A stretch of DNA of 64,000 nucleotides from Streptomyces griseoviridis (lineage in GTDB: Bacteria; Actinomycetota; Actinomycetes; Streptomycetales; Streptomycetaceae): the NCBI GenBank assembly GCA_014649155.1, contig BMSM01000002.1, positions 310,001 to 374,000 of the forward strand, in the 5' to 3' direction. A model generated the notes under the pieces. The model made no database searches, was not told the origin of the DNA, and saw only the letters and a list, made by a program, of their open reading frames with translations. A program made the translations under genes and the position numbers. Below, piece after piece: positions 1-7,703 of the stretch (position 1 is its first letter; each line of letters opens with the position of its first letter).

Positions 1-360
1 CTGTACATGGTGGTCGAGGACCAGCGGCCAGGACTCGGTGTCCTCGCGGCCGGGGGTGCGGGTGCCCGACGCGAGTCCCTCGGCGTAGCGGTCCAGCCAG
101 CCGTGCGGGTCGGCGCCGTCCGCGCCCGCCACCCGGAACGCGGCGGCGAGGAACGTCCGGGCGTAGCCCTCCAGGCCGTCCGAGCGGACCCCGGAGCGGG
201 ACGGCCGTCCGGGCAGGTCGAGCAGGGCCGAGCCGGGTGTGCTCCAGCGCCACGCGGCGGCCAGCAGCCCGTCGGCCACCGCCTCCCAGTGGGCGCGGCC
301 GTACCCGGTGTACGGGCTGGTCACGCGGTCCTCGGCGGGCAGTGCGAAGGGAATGCTCAT
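1..360 (-). CDS. DUF2264 domain protein (N-terminal part, runs off window)
   Basis: The first 120 residues are present and the gene continues past the left edge. It starts with ATG at 360, overlapping the TGA of the upstream dehydrogenase gene by four bases (ATGA), so it belongs to the same operon. The start MSIPFALPAEDRVTSPYTGY followed by RSDGLEGYARTFL and a tryptophan-rich stretch is typical of DUF2264 proteins, alpha/alpha-barrel-like enzymes. From memory, some relatives are classed with beta-glucuronidases (GH154). The place at the end of a sugar-importer operon fits an intracellular glycosidase acting on the imported oligosaccharide. The substrate is not visible here. Confidence 0.75.
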   Translation of the reverse strand, partial: MSIPFALPAEDRVTSPYTGYGRAHWEAVADGLLAAAWRWSTPGSALLDLPGRPSRSGVRSDGLEGYARTFLAAAFRVAGADGADPHGWLDRYAEGLASGTRTPGREDTESWPLVLDHHVQ

Positions 361-1388
361 GCCAGGAAGGCCAGCCTTTCGCGTCGTACGGGATGGGCGA
401 AACCGGCGCCGGAGGCCCAGCGGCCGATCTCGGCGACGGCCAGGTCGGCCAGCCGTCGCCACTCGTTGCCGAGGGAACCGGCGAGGTGCGGGGTGATCAG
501 CGCGCCCTCGCAGTCCCACAGGGGGTGGTCCGGCGGCAGCGGTTCGGGATCGGTGACGTCCAGCACGGCCCGGACCCGGCCCGCGCGGACGGCGTCGGTC
601 AGCGCGTCCTGGTCGACGACCGGCCCCCGGGAGGTGTTGATGAGCACGGCACCGGCCGGCAGCGCGTCGATCAGTTCCCGGCTCACCAGCCCCCGGGTCT
701 CCGGCAGCAGCGGGGTGTGCACGCTGACGGTGTCGCAGCGCGCGAACAGTTCCGCCAGTCCCACCCGCTCCACGCCCAGTTCGGCGGCGTCGGCGTCCGA
801 CACGTACGGGTCGTGCAGCAGGACGCGCAGGTCGTGCGGGCGCAGCAGCTCGATGACGCGGCGGCCGATCAGGGACGCCGAGAGGATGCCGACGGTGCGC
901 CGGTGGTTGCCGACCGTGCGCGGGGTGCGCAGCCAGGCGGCCCGGCGGCGGGTGGCGCGGTACTCCCGGGCCTGCTCCAGCACCTGCTTGCCGGTCAGCA
1001 GGATCATGCCGAGGGTGTACTCGGCCACCGGCACGGCGTTGGCCGCGGCGGCGGACGACACCTCGATGCCGCGCTCCCAGCAGGCGTCGGTGACGTGGCC
1101 GCGGACACTGCCCGCGGTGTGCGCGACCGCCCGCAGTCGTGGCGCCGCCCGCAGCACCTCCGCGTCGAGCGGCGGACAGCCCCAGCCGGTGACGAGCAGG
1201 TCGGCGTCGGCCAGCGCCGCCCGCGCGCGGGGGGTGGACAGGTCGTCCAGGACGGGGAGGGGGGCGAGGTCGCAGACCCGGCGGAGGGCCGCGAGGGACT
1301 CCGGGTCGAGGACGGCCCCGGCGGCCTCGGGGGACATGGCCACGGCCGCGCGCGGCCGGAAGCCGGGACCGGGGACTTGCTGGATCAC
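357..1388 (-). CDS. D-isomer-specific 2-hydroxyacid dehydrogenase family protein
   Basis: About 343 residues. A C-terminal NAD-binding Rossmann domain (VGILSASLIGRRVIELL) is followed by NTSRGPVVD, DVTDPEPLP and TPHLAGS, which carry the Arg, Glu and His of the catalytic triad of this family (NAD-dependent reduction of 2-oxoacids). The first glycine-rich loop reads GILSAS where GIxGxG is usual, so the third glycine is a serine. GTG at 1388 is chosen because it overlaps the TGA of the permease gene (GTGA), as at the other junctions of this operon, and has CGGAG 9 bases upstream. ATG at 1337 is an alternative that would shorten the protein by 17 residues. It sits between the permease and DUF2264 genes, suggesting oxidation or reduction of a sugar acid released from the imported substrate (inference). 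Confidence 0.85.
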   Translation of the reverse strand: MIQQVPGPGFRPRAAVAMSPEAAGAVLDPESLAALRRVCDLAPLPVLDDLSTPRARAALADADLLVTGWGCPPLDAEVLRAAPRLRAVAHTAGSVRGHVTDACWERGIEVSSAAAANAVPVAEYTLGMILLTGKQVLEQAREYRATRRRAAWLRTPRTVGNHRRTVGILSASLIGRRVIELLRPHDLRVLLHDPYVSDADAAELGVERVGLAELFARCDTVSVHTPLLPETRGLVSRELIDALPAGAVLINTSRGPVVDQDALTDAVRAGRVRAVLDVTDPEPLPPDHPLWDCEGALITPHLAGSLGNEWRRLADLAVAEIGRWASGAGFAHPVRRERLAFLA

Positions 1389-2224
1389 TTGACGGCTCCG
1401 GCGGTCAGTCCGCTGCGCCAGAAACGCTGGAGCAGCACGAAGGCGAGGATGAGCGGGACGACGGCGAGCAGCGACCCCATGATGACCACGGGGTAGTACT
1501 CCGGCGAGACCGAGGCGGAACTGTTCCACTGGTACAGGCCGAGGCTGACGGGATACAGGTCCTGGTCGGACAGCATCACCATGGGCAGGAAGAAGTTGTT
1601 CCAGATCGCCGTGAGCTGGAACAGGAAGACGGTGACCAGACCGGGGCCGAGCATCCGCAGCGCCACCCGCACATACGTGGTCAGCTCGCCCGCGCCGTCC
1701 ACCCGGGCCGCCTCCAGCACCTCGTCGGGGACGTACCCCCGGCTGAAGATCCGGCCGAGGTACACCCCGAACGGGTTGAACAGCACCGGCACGAACACCG
1801 CCCAGAAGGTGTTGACCAGGCCGGCCTCCGACGCCATCAGGTACAGCGGCAGGGCGAGCACCGTCTGCGGCACCATCACCGCCGCCAGCACCAGGCCGAA
1901 CAGCTTCTCCTTGTGCCGGAAGCGGTACTTGTCGAAGGCGTACCCGCAGGCGACGCTCACCAGCGCGCCGACGGCGGCGCCCAGCACGGCGTACAGCAGG
2001 CTGTTGAGGTACCAGCGGCCGTACAGTCCGCCGTCCATCGCGAAGAGGTCTCCCAGGTTCTGTCCGAAGGAGAAGTCGCTGAAGGAGAGCAGGTCGCTGC
2101 TGAAGAGGGCGTCGCGGTCCTTGGTGGCGGCGAGCAGCAGCCACAGCACCGGCAGCAGCGTGTAGAGGACGGAGACCGCGACGACCGTGTTGACCGTGAG
2201 GCGGCCCAGCAGGCGGGTTCTCAT
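1385..2224 (-). CDS. Sugar ABC transporter permease, MalG/AmyC type
   Basis: 279 residues, six predicted membrane segments. The EAA loop EVLEAARVDGAGELTTYVRV, which docks to the ATPase, lies about residues 183-202. It ends WRSGLTAGAVK, the common end of carbohydrate-uptake (CUT1) permeases. ATG at 2224 overlaps the TGA of the upstream permease gene by four bases. With its partner it forms the membrane channel of the importer. No ATPase gene is in the operon. CUT1 importers of Streptomyces usually share the ATPase MsiK encoded elsewhere, so that is the expected partner (family knowledge). Confidence 0.93.
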   Translation of the reverse strand: MRTRLLGRLTVNTVVAVSVLYTLLPVLWLLLAATKDRDALFSSDLLSFSDFSFGQNLGDLFAMDGGLYGRWYLNSLLYAVLGAAVGALVSVACGYAFDKYRFRHKEKLFGLVLAAVMVPQTVLALPLYLMASEAGLVNTFWAVFVPVLFNPFGVYLGRIFSRGYVPDEVLEAARVDGAGELTTYVRVALRMLGPGLVTVFLFQLTAIWNNFFLPMVMLSDQDLYPVSLGLYQWNSSASVSPEYYPVVIMGSLLAVVPLILAFVLLQRFWRSGLTAGAVK

Positions 2225-3198
2225 CGGGCCTCCTCGGCGGCGTCGGCACGGCCGGTGAACCGCGTGACGCCGTAGGACAGGGCGACGGTGCAGGCCAGCA
2301 GGACCACCGAAGCGGCCGCCGCCAGGCTGTAGTTGGTGCGGTTGAAGGCCGCGTCGTAGATGTACATGCTCGGCGAGAAGCGCGAGCTGATCATCGGGGA
2401 GGACTGGCTGAGCAGCATCGGCTCGGTGAACAGCTGGAGCGCCCAGATCAGGGTGAAGATGGCCACCATCACGATGGAGGCGCGCACCAGCGGGGTCTTG
2501 ACCTGGAGCGCGGTGCGCACCGGTCCGGCGCCGTCCACGACGGACGCCTCGATGACCTCGCGGGGGACGGCCTGGAGGGCGGCGTAGAAGACGACCATGT
2601 TGTAGCCGAGGTTGCTCCACAGGGCGATGTTCACGATGGACGGGAGCACCGTGTGCACGCCGAGGAAGTCGACGGTGATGTCGGCGCGGGCGAACAGGTC
2701 GATGACCGGGCTGATGCCCGGCGTGTACAGGTACAGCCAGATCAGGGCCGCGATGATGCCGGGGACGGCGTGCGGCAGGAACAGGCCGAGCTGGGCGAAG
2801 GCGCGCAGCCGGGCCGCTCCCGAGTCCAGCAGCAGCGCGAGGGCGAGCGCGCCGGCGACCATCAGCGGGATGTAGATGAGGCAGTACAGCGCGACCGTGC
2901 CGAGTCCGCCGAGGAAGGTCGGGTCGGTGAGGACGGCGGCGTAGGAGCGCAGGCCGACGAAGACGGTCCGTTCGGGGCCGAAGCCGAGGCCGGGCTGGTC
3001 GTCGCTGTAGAAGCTGAGGTAGACGGCGGTGCCGACGGGGATCAGGAAGACGGTCAGCAGCAGGACGAAGAACGGCGCCATCAGGACGCCGCAGGCGGTC
3101 AGCCGCCGGCGCCGGGCCGCCCTGCGGGCGCGGTGGGCGGCGGGGGCGGTGGCCGGCGGCGCGAGGGCCGGCACCGCGGGCCGGGTGGTCGCGGTCAT
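2221..3198 (-). CDS. Sugar ABC transporter permease, MalF/UgpA type
   Basis: 325 residues with a basic, proline/alanine-rich cytoplasmic N-terminus of about 35 residues, then six membrane segments. The EAA loop EVIEASVVDGAGPVRTALQV is clear near residues 213-232. ATG at 3198 is preceded by AGGCAGGTG 8-10 bases upstream and lies 25 bases after the binding-protein gene. The two permeases overlap by four bases, so they are probably translated in fixed ratio. CUT1 family; the sugar cannot be read from the sequence. Confidence 0.93.
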   Translation of the reverse strand: MTATTRPAVPALAPPATAPAAHRARRAARRRRLTACGVLMAPFFVLLLTVFLIPVGTAVYLSFYSDDQPGLGFGPERTVFVGLRSYAAVLTDPTFLGGLGTVALYCLIYIPLMVAGALALALLLDSGAARLRAFAQLGLFLPHAVPGIIAALIWLYLYTPGISPVIDLFARADITVDFLGVHTVLPSIVNIALWSNLGYNMVVFYAALQAVPREVIEASVVDGAGPVRTALQVKTPLVRASIVMVAIFTLIWALQLFTEPMLLSQSSPMISSRFSPSMYIYDAAFNRTNYSLAAAASVVLLACTVALSYGVTRFTGRADAAEEAR

Positions 3199-3223
3199 GG
3201 GGTGTCACCTGCCTTTCGGCGGC

Positions 3224-4558
3224 TCAGGTGCTGTGCTGGGTGGTGGACAGGCCCAGGGCCTTGAGGTCGGGCATGGTGCCCTCCTGCGCGGTGCGCAGCG
3301 ACTGCACGAGGCTGCCCTGACCGCCGCCGACGCGGGCGAAGGAGTCCTGCATGACCTTCTGCGTGGCGGTCATCCGCGGCCCCCACGTCCACTGTCCGCC
3401 GATCTTCTCGGCCTCCCGCTCGAACAGGGCGTAGATGTCCTGCCCGCCGTAGTACGAGCGGTCGAACGCCTCCCGTCCGACGGGGACCAGGTCGGGAGCG
3501 GCCGGGTACTGGCTGCTGGTGCCGCTGGAGAGCCGGGCGCGCAGCGCGTCCGGGTGGGAGACCTGCCAGGCGATGAACTCCATGGCGGCCTCCGGGTGCC
3601 GGCTGTCCTTGGTGACGGCGAAGGTGGAGCCGCCGTGCGTGCCCACCGAGGGGCGGGCGGGGTCCCACTGGGGGAGCGGCGCGATCCGCCACTGCCCCTT
3701 CTGGCCGGGGCGGGCGTTCATCTGCGCGCCCGCGTCCCAGGCACCGGTGAGCCGGGTCAGCACCAGGCCGTTGCCGAGCTGCGCGTCCGACTGCCGGCTC
3801 TCCACGGCGTTCATGAACACCTCGCCGGCGTCGATCAGCCGCTGCCAGTACGCGGCGACCCGGCGCGAGGGGGCGTCGGCGAGGGAGACGTTCCACGCGC
3901 CCTTCGAGGTGTCGAACCACCGGGCGCCGGCCTGCCAGGCGTACGCGGCGAACTGGGTCATCCCGTCGGTCGGGAACAGCACCAGCCGCCGGCCGGCCGC
4001 CTCGCGCCGCACGGTGCGCGCCTGCTCGGCGAACTCGTCCCAGGTGCGGGCGGGGCGGAGGCCGTACCGCTCGAACAGGTCGGCGCGGTAGTGCAGCACC
4101 ATCGGCTCTATGTCCAGCGGCACGCTGAACACCCGGCCCTCGAAGGTGGTCAGGCCGAGCGCCTGCGGCAGCAGCTTGCGCCGCAGCCGGTCGTCGACCA
4201 GGTCGGTGATGTCCCGGGCGACGCCGTCGATGGCGAACCCCGGGACCTGCGGGTACTCGATGGTGGCGATGTCCGGTGCGTTGCCGGCCCGCGCGGCGTT
4301 GCTGAGCTTGGCGTAGCCGCCCTGCCCGCCGGAGGGGATCTGCTGGAAGTCGACCTGGACACGGTCGTGGGTGCGGTTGAACGCGTCGACCACCTCCTGG
4401 CTGCCGCGCAGCGCGGACCAGAAGGTGATGCGCGTGATACTGCTCGTGCCGCTCGACCGGCTGCCGGCGCCCGTGCCGCTGCAGGCGCCCAGGGCTCCTG
4501 TCAGCGGCACGGCGGCCAGCGCGGCGAGCACGGATCGACGACTGTGTCGACCGGGCAT
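3224..4558 (-). CDS. Extracellular sugar-binding lipoprotein of ABC importer
   Basis: 444 residues. It begins MPGRHSRRSVLAALAAVPLT and runs into GALGAC, a lipobox after a basic RR-containing n-region, so it is a lipoprotein, perhaps Tat-exported. The mature part has the family-1 binding-protein pattern: ITFWSALRG at the N-terminus, VPLDIEPMVLHYRADLFERY, TWDEFAEQA, and HGGSTFAVTKDSRHPEAAMEF. ATG at 4558 is chosen over more upstream starts because GGGAGG lies six bases before it and the lipoprotein signal starts at once; a longer reading would place about 44 unlikely residues in front of the signal. It captures the sugar for the two permeases encoded downstream. Confidence 0.93.
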   Translation of the reverse strand: MPGRHSRRSVLAALAAVPLTGALGACSGTGAGSRSSGTSSITRITFWSALRGSQEVVDAFNRTHDRVQVDFQQIPSGGQGGYAKLSNAARAGNAPDIATIEYPQVPGFAIDGVARDITDLVDDRLRRKLLPQALGLTTFEGRVFSVPLDIEPMVLHYRADLFERYGLRPARTWDEFAEQARTVRREAAGRRLVLFPTDGMTQFAAYAWQAGARWFDTSKGAWNVSLADAPSRRVAAYWQRLIDAGEVFMNAVESRQSDAQLGNGLVLTRLTGAWDAGAQMNARPGQKGQWRIAPLPQWDPARPSVGTHGGSTFAVTKDSRHPEAAMEFIAWQVSHPDALRARLSSGTSSQYPAAPDLVPVGREAFDRSYYGGQDIYALFEREAEKIGGQWTWGPRMTATQKVMQDSFARVGGGQGSLVQSLRTAQEGTMPDLKALGLSTTQHST

Positions 4559-4665
4559 GGCGCCTCCCGCGGCTCTGGGTGTGTCGTCGTCCACGACACG
4601 ACTCTTCGGGACACGGGAATCCTGATCGCTCGAACGGAAACGGTCAATAGATCGATCAGAGGAAA

Positions 4666-4682
4666 CTAAAGCGATCAAACGA
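4666..4682 (-). promoter_or_regulatory. Candidate operator of the ABC operon (TCGTTTGA-type)
   Basis: On the minus strand upstream of the binding-protein gene the sequence reads TCGTTTGATCGCTTTAG. Nearly the same string, TCGTTTGAGCGTTTCGG, lies in front of the regulator gene at 5866-5882. The surrounding 4625-4690 is unusually AT-rich for this DNA and also holds GATCGATC and CGTTTCCGTTC. I infer that the DeoR/LacI-hybrid protein binds both. No experiment or alignment supports this beyond the shared string. Confidence 0.5.
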
Positions 4683-4731
4683 TCGTGCAAGGAAGGTCAT
4701 CACCCACGACCGGCAGGAGCCGGGCACCGGG

Positions 4732-5826
4732 TCACCCGGCGTCGGCCGGCCGCCCCGTCGAGCCGCGCACCGTCAGCCGCGGCAACAGCTCCACCCGCCG
4801 CACCGACCGCTCCGGCGCGCCCCGCAACCGGTCGAGGAGCAGCCGCGCGGCCACCCGCCCGACCTCCGCCTTCGGCGGCGACACGGCCGTCAGCGGCGGT
4901 GTCCCGAGGCCGGCCACCACATCGTCGTACGCCACCACCGAACAGTCCTCGGGCACCCGCACGCCCTCCTGCGCCAGCCGCTGGACGATCATCAGGGCGT
5001 CCTCGTCGCCGTGCCCCACCAGCGCCGTCGCCCCGGTCCGGCGCAGCAGCGCCGGCACCTCGGCCGTCCCGTCCGCCGCGTACGGCCCCTCCTGCCCGGC
5101 CCCCGGCGCGCTCAGCGCCCACGCCCACGCCTCCACCAGCGGATGGGCCCGGGCCGTCTCGGTCAACGCGGCCCGCAGGGTGCGCGCGGTCGGGCTGTCC
5201 TCCCGCGTCGCGAACACGATCCGCCGGTGCCCGAGCCCCACCAGGTGCTCCACCGCCAGATGCGCGCCGTACCAGTGGTCGGAACAGACCGAGTCCAGCG
5301 CGTGCGAGGGGCTGCCCGGCCGCGGCCGGCGCTCCATCAGCACCGTCGGCACGTCCAGCGCGGCGAGCCAGTCCTGGTCGGCCTCCTCGTGGGACCGGGC
5401 GAGCCAGCGCGGCGCCAGCAGCAGCCCGGCGGCGCCGTCCGCGAGCGCCCGCTCCACCAGCGGACGCTCCGCCCCCGGCCCCCGGGGCGCGATGTGCAGG
5501 GCGAACGGCACCCCGGCCTCCTCCAGGACCGTCCGCGCGCCGTGCAGGACCTCCGTCAGATACGCGTGCCGTTCCGGCACCACCAGCGCCACCCGGCCCC
5601 CGCCGCGCGGGTCCGCCGCGGCGGGCGCCTCCGCGGCGGGCACGGTCGAGCGCACCACACCGTGACCGCGCCGCAACCGGCCCGCCCGGGTCAGCTCCTC
5701 CACGTCCCGGCGCACCGTCACCACGGAGACCTGCAACTCCTCGGCGAGATCGCGCACCCGCGCGGCGCCCCGCGCCCGGACCGCCGCGAGGATCCGCTGC
5801 CGCCTGAGATCGACCGGCTCCCGCAC
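4732..5826 (-). CDS. DeoR/LacI-hybrid transcriptional regulator
   Basis: About 364 residues. The N-terminus is a DeoR-type winged helix-turn-helix (RRQRILAAVRARGAARVRDL, then VSVVTVRRDVEEL); the rest, from about residue 80, is a LacI-like periplasmic-binding fold (VVAYDDVVAGLGTPPLTAVS near the end). GTG at 5826 is favoured because GGGGAGG stands eight bases upstream; GTG at 5844 gives six more residues but no clear ribosome site. The protein should sense a sugar and control the importer operon directly downstream on the same strand. The shared motif at 4666 and 5866 suggests autoregulation as well. Confidence 0.88.
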   Translation of the reverse strand: MREPVDLRRQRILAAVRARGAARVRDLAEELQVSVVTVRRDVEELTRAGRLRRGHGVVRSTVPAAEAPAAADPRGGGRVALVVPERHAYLTEVLHGARTVLEEAGVPFALHIAPRGPGAERPLVERALADGAAGLLLAPRWLARSHEEADQDWLAALDVPTVLMERRPRPGSPSHALDSVCSDHWYGAHLAVEHLVGLGHRRIVFATREDSPTARTLRAALTETARAHPLVEAWAWALSAPGAGQEGPYAADGTAEVPALLRRTGATALVGHGDEDALMIVQRLAQEGVRVPEDCSVVAYDDVVAGLGTPPLTAVSPPKAEVGRVAARLLLDRLRGAPERSVRRVELLPRLTVRGSTGRPADAG

Positions 5827-5865
5827 CTGGGCCTCCCCACCCACCCGAGCCTCACCCGAGAATGT

Positions 5866-5882
5866 TCGTTTGAGCGTTTCGG
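5866..5882 (+). promoter_or_regulatory. Candidate operator in front of the hybrid regulator
   Basis: TCGTTTGAGCGTTTCGG, matching 13 of 17 positions of the motif upstream of the binding-protein gene. It contains a repeated CGTTT spaced ten bases apart, the tandem layout typical of DeoR-family sites. It lies 40-56 bases before the preferred GTG start of the regulator. Confidence 0.5.
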
Positions 5883-5912
5883 CTCATCATAGCGATCGCC
5901 GGGTGCGGGTGA

Positions 5913-6206
5913 TCAGGGTTCCGGATCGGCGAGCAGCGGACCCAGCGGGCCGAGGTCGAGGTTGAGGTCGGAGCGGCTCAGCCCGTGCCGCTCGCACAGC
6001 TCGTCCATGCGCTGGTCGAGCAGCATCAGCGCGGTGCCGAGCCGGTCCTCCTGCTCCTCGCTCAGCGTGCCCGCGTCGAAGCGCCGCACCGCTTGACGCT
6101 CCATCAGTTGCCGGAGCAGTTCGACCACGGTCAGCACCAGGGCGGCCAGGTCGTTGCCGACCCGGTCCGGGTCCAGGTCCAGGGTGCGGTCGCGGGGCGC
6201 GCTCAC
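5913..6206 (-). CDS. gvpK: Gas vesicle protein GvpK
   Basis: 97 residues, last gene of the operon. Sequence features of GvpK are LDLDPDRVGNDLAALVLTVVELLRQLMERQAVRRF and the C-terminal LDQRMDELCERHGL. It is a minor, largely helical protein needed for vesicle assembly in other organisms (family knowledge). The start is GTG at 6206, overlapping the TGA of gvpS by four bases (GTGA), the same junction used elsewhere in this operon. Confidence 0.93.
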   Translation of the reverse strand: MSAPRDRTLDLDPDRVGNDLAALVLTVVELLRQLMERQAVRRFDAGTLSEEQEDRLGTALMLLDQRMDELCERHGLSRSDLNLDLGPLGPLLADPEP

Positions 6207-6451
6207 AGCGGCCCGCTGTCCGGCCAGGGGCTGGGCACCCGCTCGTTCACCGACGACAGCAGGGCGTGCAGCGACACCCGTACCAGCGGTACGTCGGCGA
6301 TGGCCAGCACCAGGTCGCCGCTGACCACCACGCCGGTCGCCAGCACCCGGTCCAGCAGGTCGACCAGCGGGACCCCGACCGGCGCGTACCGCTCGGGGCC
6401 GTTCCACGGCACGTGGGTGAGGCCGGGCTCACGGACGTCCGGGGCGGTCAC
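6203..6451 (-). CDS. gvpS: Gas vesicle protein GvpS (GvpA/J paralogue)
   Basis: 82 residues. The core VPLVDLLDRVLATGVVVSGDLVLAIADVPLVRVSLHALL follows the GvpA/GvpJ shell-protein pattern (VDLLDRVLDKGVVI..., ...VRV.LRALL). Minor shell-like or assembly component. GTG at 6451 overlaps the gvpL stop (GTGA). The N-terminal about 25 residues (EPGLTHVPWNGPERYAPVGV) are specific to the GvpS group in actinomycetes. Confidence 0.9.
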   Translation of the reverse strand: MTAPDVREPGLTHVPWNGPERYAPVGVPLVDLLDRVLATGVVVSGDLVLAIADVPLVRVSLHALLSSVNERVPSPWPDSGPL

Positions 6452-7290
6452 GGCCGGACCACCTCGCGCTCCGGCTCCGGGTCGCCCTCCTCGTCCCACC
6501 GTGCGAAGGAGTACGGCACCCAGGGTCCCGACGCGCCGACCTCGACGCCCGCCGGGCCGCCGGCGCCACCGAGCCGGGCGAGCGCCGCGGCGAAGTCCTC
6601 CCGGCGGGCGTCGTCCACCAGATAGGCGGCGTTGAGCAGCTGGGGCGCGCGGCGGCCGGTGAGCCGCTCGCTCTGCGGGCGGTGCCGGGTGGCGGCGACG
6701 GCGTACCGCCGCAGCTCCGCGTCGACGGCCTCGGCGGCGGCCACCGCCCGGCCGTGGCCGTCCTGCCGGACCCGGCGGCGCGCGGACGCCCGGCTGAGGT
6801 AGGACCGCCCGCCGGAACCGCCGGCGTCCTCCGCCCCCGCCTCCTCGGCCTCTCCGGCGCCCTCGGCCGGGACCTGGGCGGCGTGCACCTTCACCGCCCA
6901 CTCGGTACGGCCGCGCAGCCGGTCGAGCAGCGCGCGCAGCGCGGCGGCGCGGGAGGTGACGGCGTCGACGGCACCCTCGTCGGAGCGGTAGAGCGTGGCC
7001 ATGGGCAGCGGGACGACCGGCCCCGTCCGGGCCGCGGCCTCGACGGTCCGGTGGTGGGCGCGGGCGCAGCGTTCGAGGTCGGCGGGCCGGTTCAGGCGTT
7101 CACCGAGGGCCGCCTCGCCGAACGCCGCGACCGGCACGTCCTGCACGACCAGCCACAGGTCCCCGGCGGGCAGCTGCCGCAGCGGGCCGCCCTCCTCGTG
7201 ACCGGCGGCGGCCGGCAGACCGGCGGGCGGCGGCGTACGGGTGACGGCGAAGGCACAGACGAGGCTTGAGGACGGGGACGGAGTGCTCAC
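6448..7290 (-). CDS. gvpL: Gas vesicle protein of GvpF/GvpL family (GvpL)
   Basis: 280 residues of the GvpL/GvpF family: an N-terminal ferredoxin-like part (LWLVVQDVPVAAFGEAAL..., RCARAHHRTVEAAA, VVPLPMATLYRS) and a second alpha/beta part from about residue 120 (EWAVKVHAAQV). It ends WVPYSFARWDEEG, close to the family signature PxPPYSF. A run of Glu/Ala (residues 143-157) separates the two domains. GTG at 7290 overlaps the gvpJ stop (GTGA). Family members are accessory proteins thought to chaperone GvpA. Confidence 0.92.
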   Translation of the reverse strand: MSTPSPSSSLVCAFAVTRTPPPAGLPAAAGHEEGGPLRQLPAGDLWLVVQDVPVAAFGEAALGERLNRPADLERCARAHHRTVEAAARTGPVVPLPMATLYRSDEGAVDAVTSRAAALRALLDRLRGRTEWAVKVHAAQVPAEGAGEAEEAGAEDAGGSGGRSYLSRASARRRVRQDGHGRAVAAAEAVDAELRRYAVAATRHRPQSERLTGRRAPQLLNAAYLVDDARREDFAAALARLGGAGGPAGVEVGASGPWVPYSFARWDEEGDPEPEREVVRP

Positions 7291-7685
7291 CGGGTCTCCT
7301 CCACGTACTCCTGCCGCTCGTGCCGCTCGTGCCGCCCGGGCCGCTCACGGCGCTCGGCCTCGTCCGCGTCCGTGGCCGCCTCCAGGGCGTCGAGCCGGGC
7401 CCGCAGCCGCGCGTTCTCCTCGGCGAGGGCGTCCCGCCCGGCCCGCGAGGACAGCGCCGGGTCGGACTCCCACCAGTCGATTCCGGCCTTCTTCGCGGTG
7501 TCGACGGAGGCGATGAACAGCCGCAGCCGGATGGTGAGCAGCTCGATGTCCAGCAGGTCGATCTTGATGTCGCCCGCGATGACGATGCCCTTGTCCAGGA
7601 CGCGTTCCAGCAGGTCGGCGAGGCTGCCGGAGGCGGCCGGGTACTCCGGCTCCAGCGTGGCGTACCGGCGGTCGAGGTCGGTCAC
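7287..7685 (-). CDS. gvpJ: Gas vesicle protein GvpJ
   Basis: 132 residues. The GvpA-like core SLADLLERVLDKGIVIAGDIKIDLLDIELLTIRLRLFIASVDTA fills residues 21-64, followed by a GvpJ-type extension with WWESDPALS and a charged coiled-coil-like tail (ENARLRARLDALEAATDADEAERRERPGR) ending in repeated RHER/HERQE. Minor shell-related protein. GTG at 7685; it lies 18 bases after gvpZ, the only junction besides gvpO-gvpA without an overlap. Confidence 0.92.
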   Translation of the reverse strand: MTDLDRRYATLEPEYPAASGSLADLLERVLDKGIVIAGDIKIDLLDIELLTIRLRLFIASVDTAKKAGIDWWESDPALSSRAGRDALAEENARLRARLDALEAATDADEAERRERPGRHERHERQEYVEETR

Positions 7686-7703
7686 GGTGTGCTCCCCGGG
7701 GAC

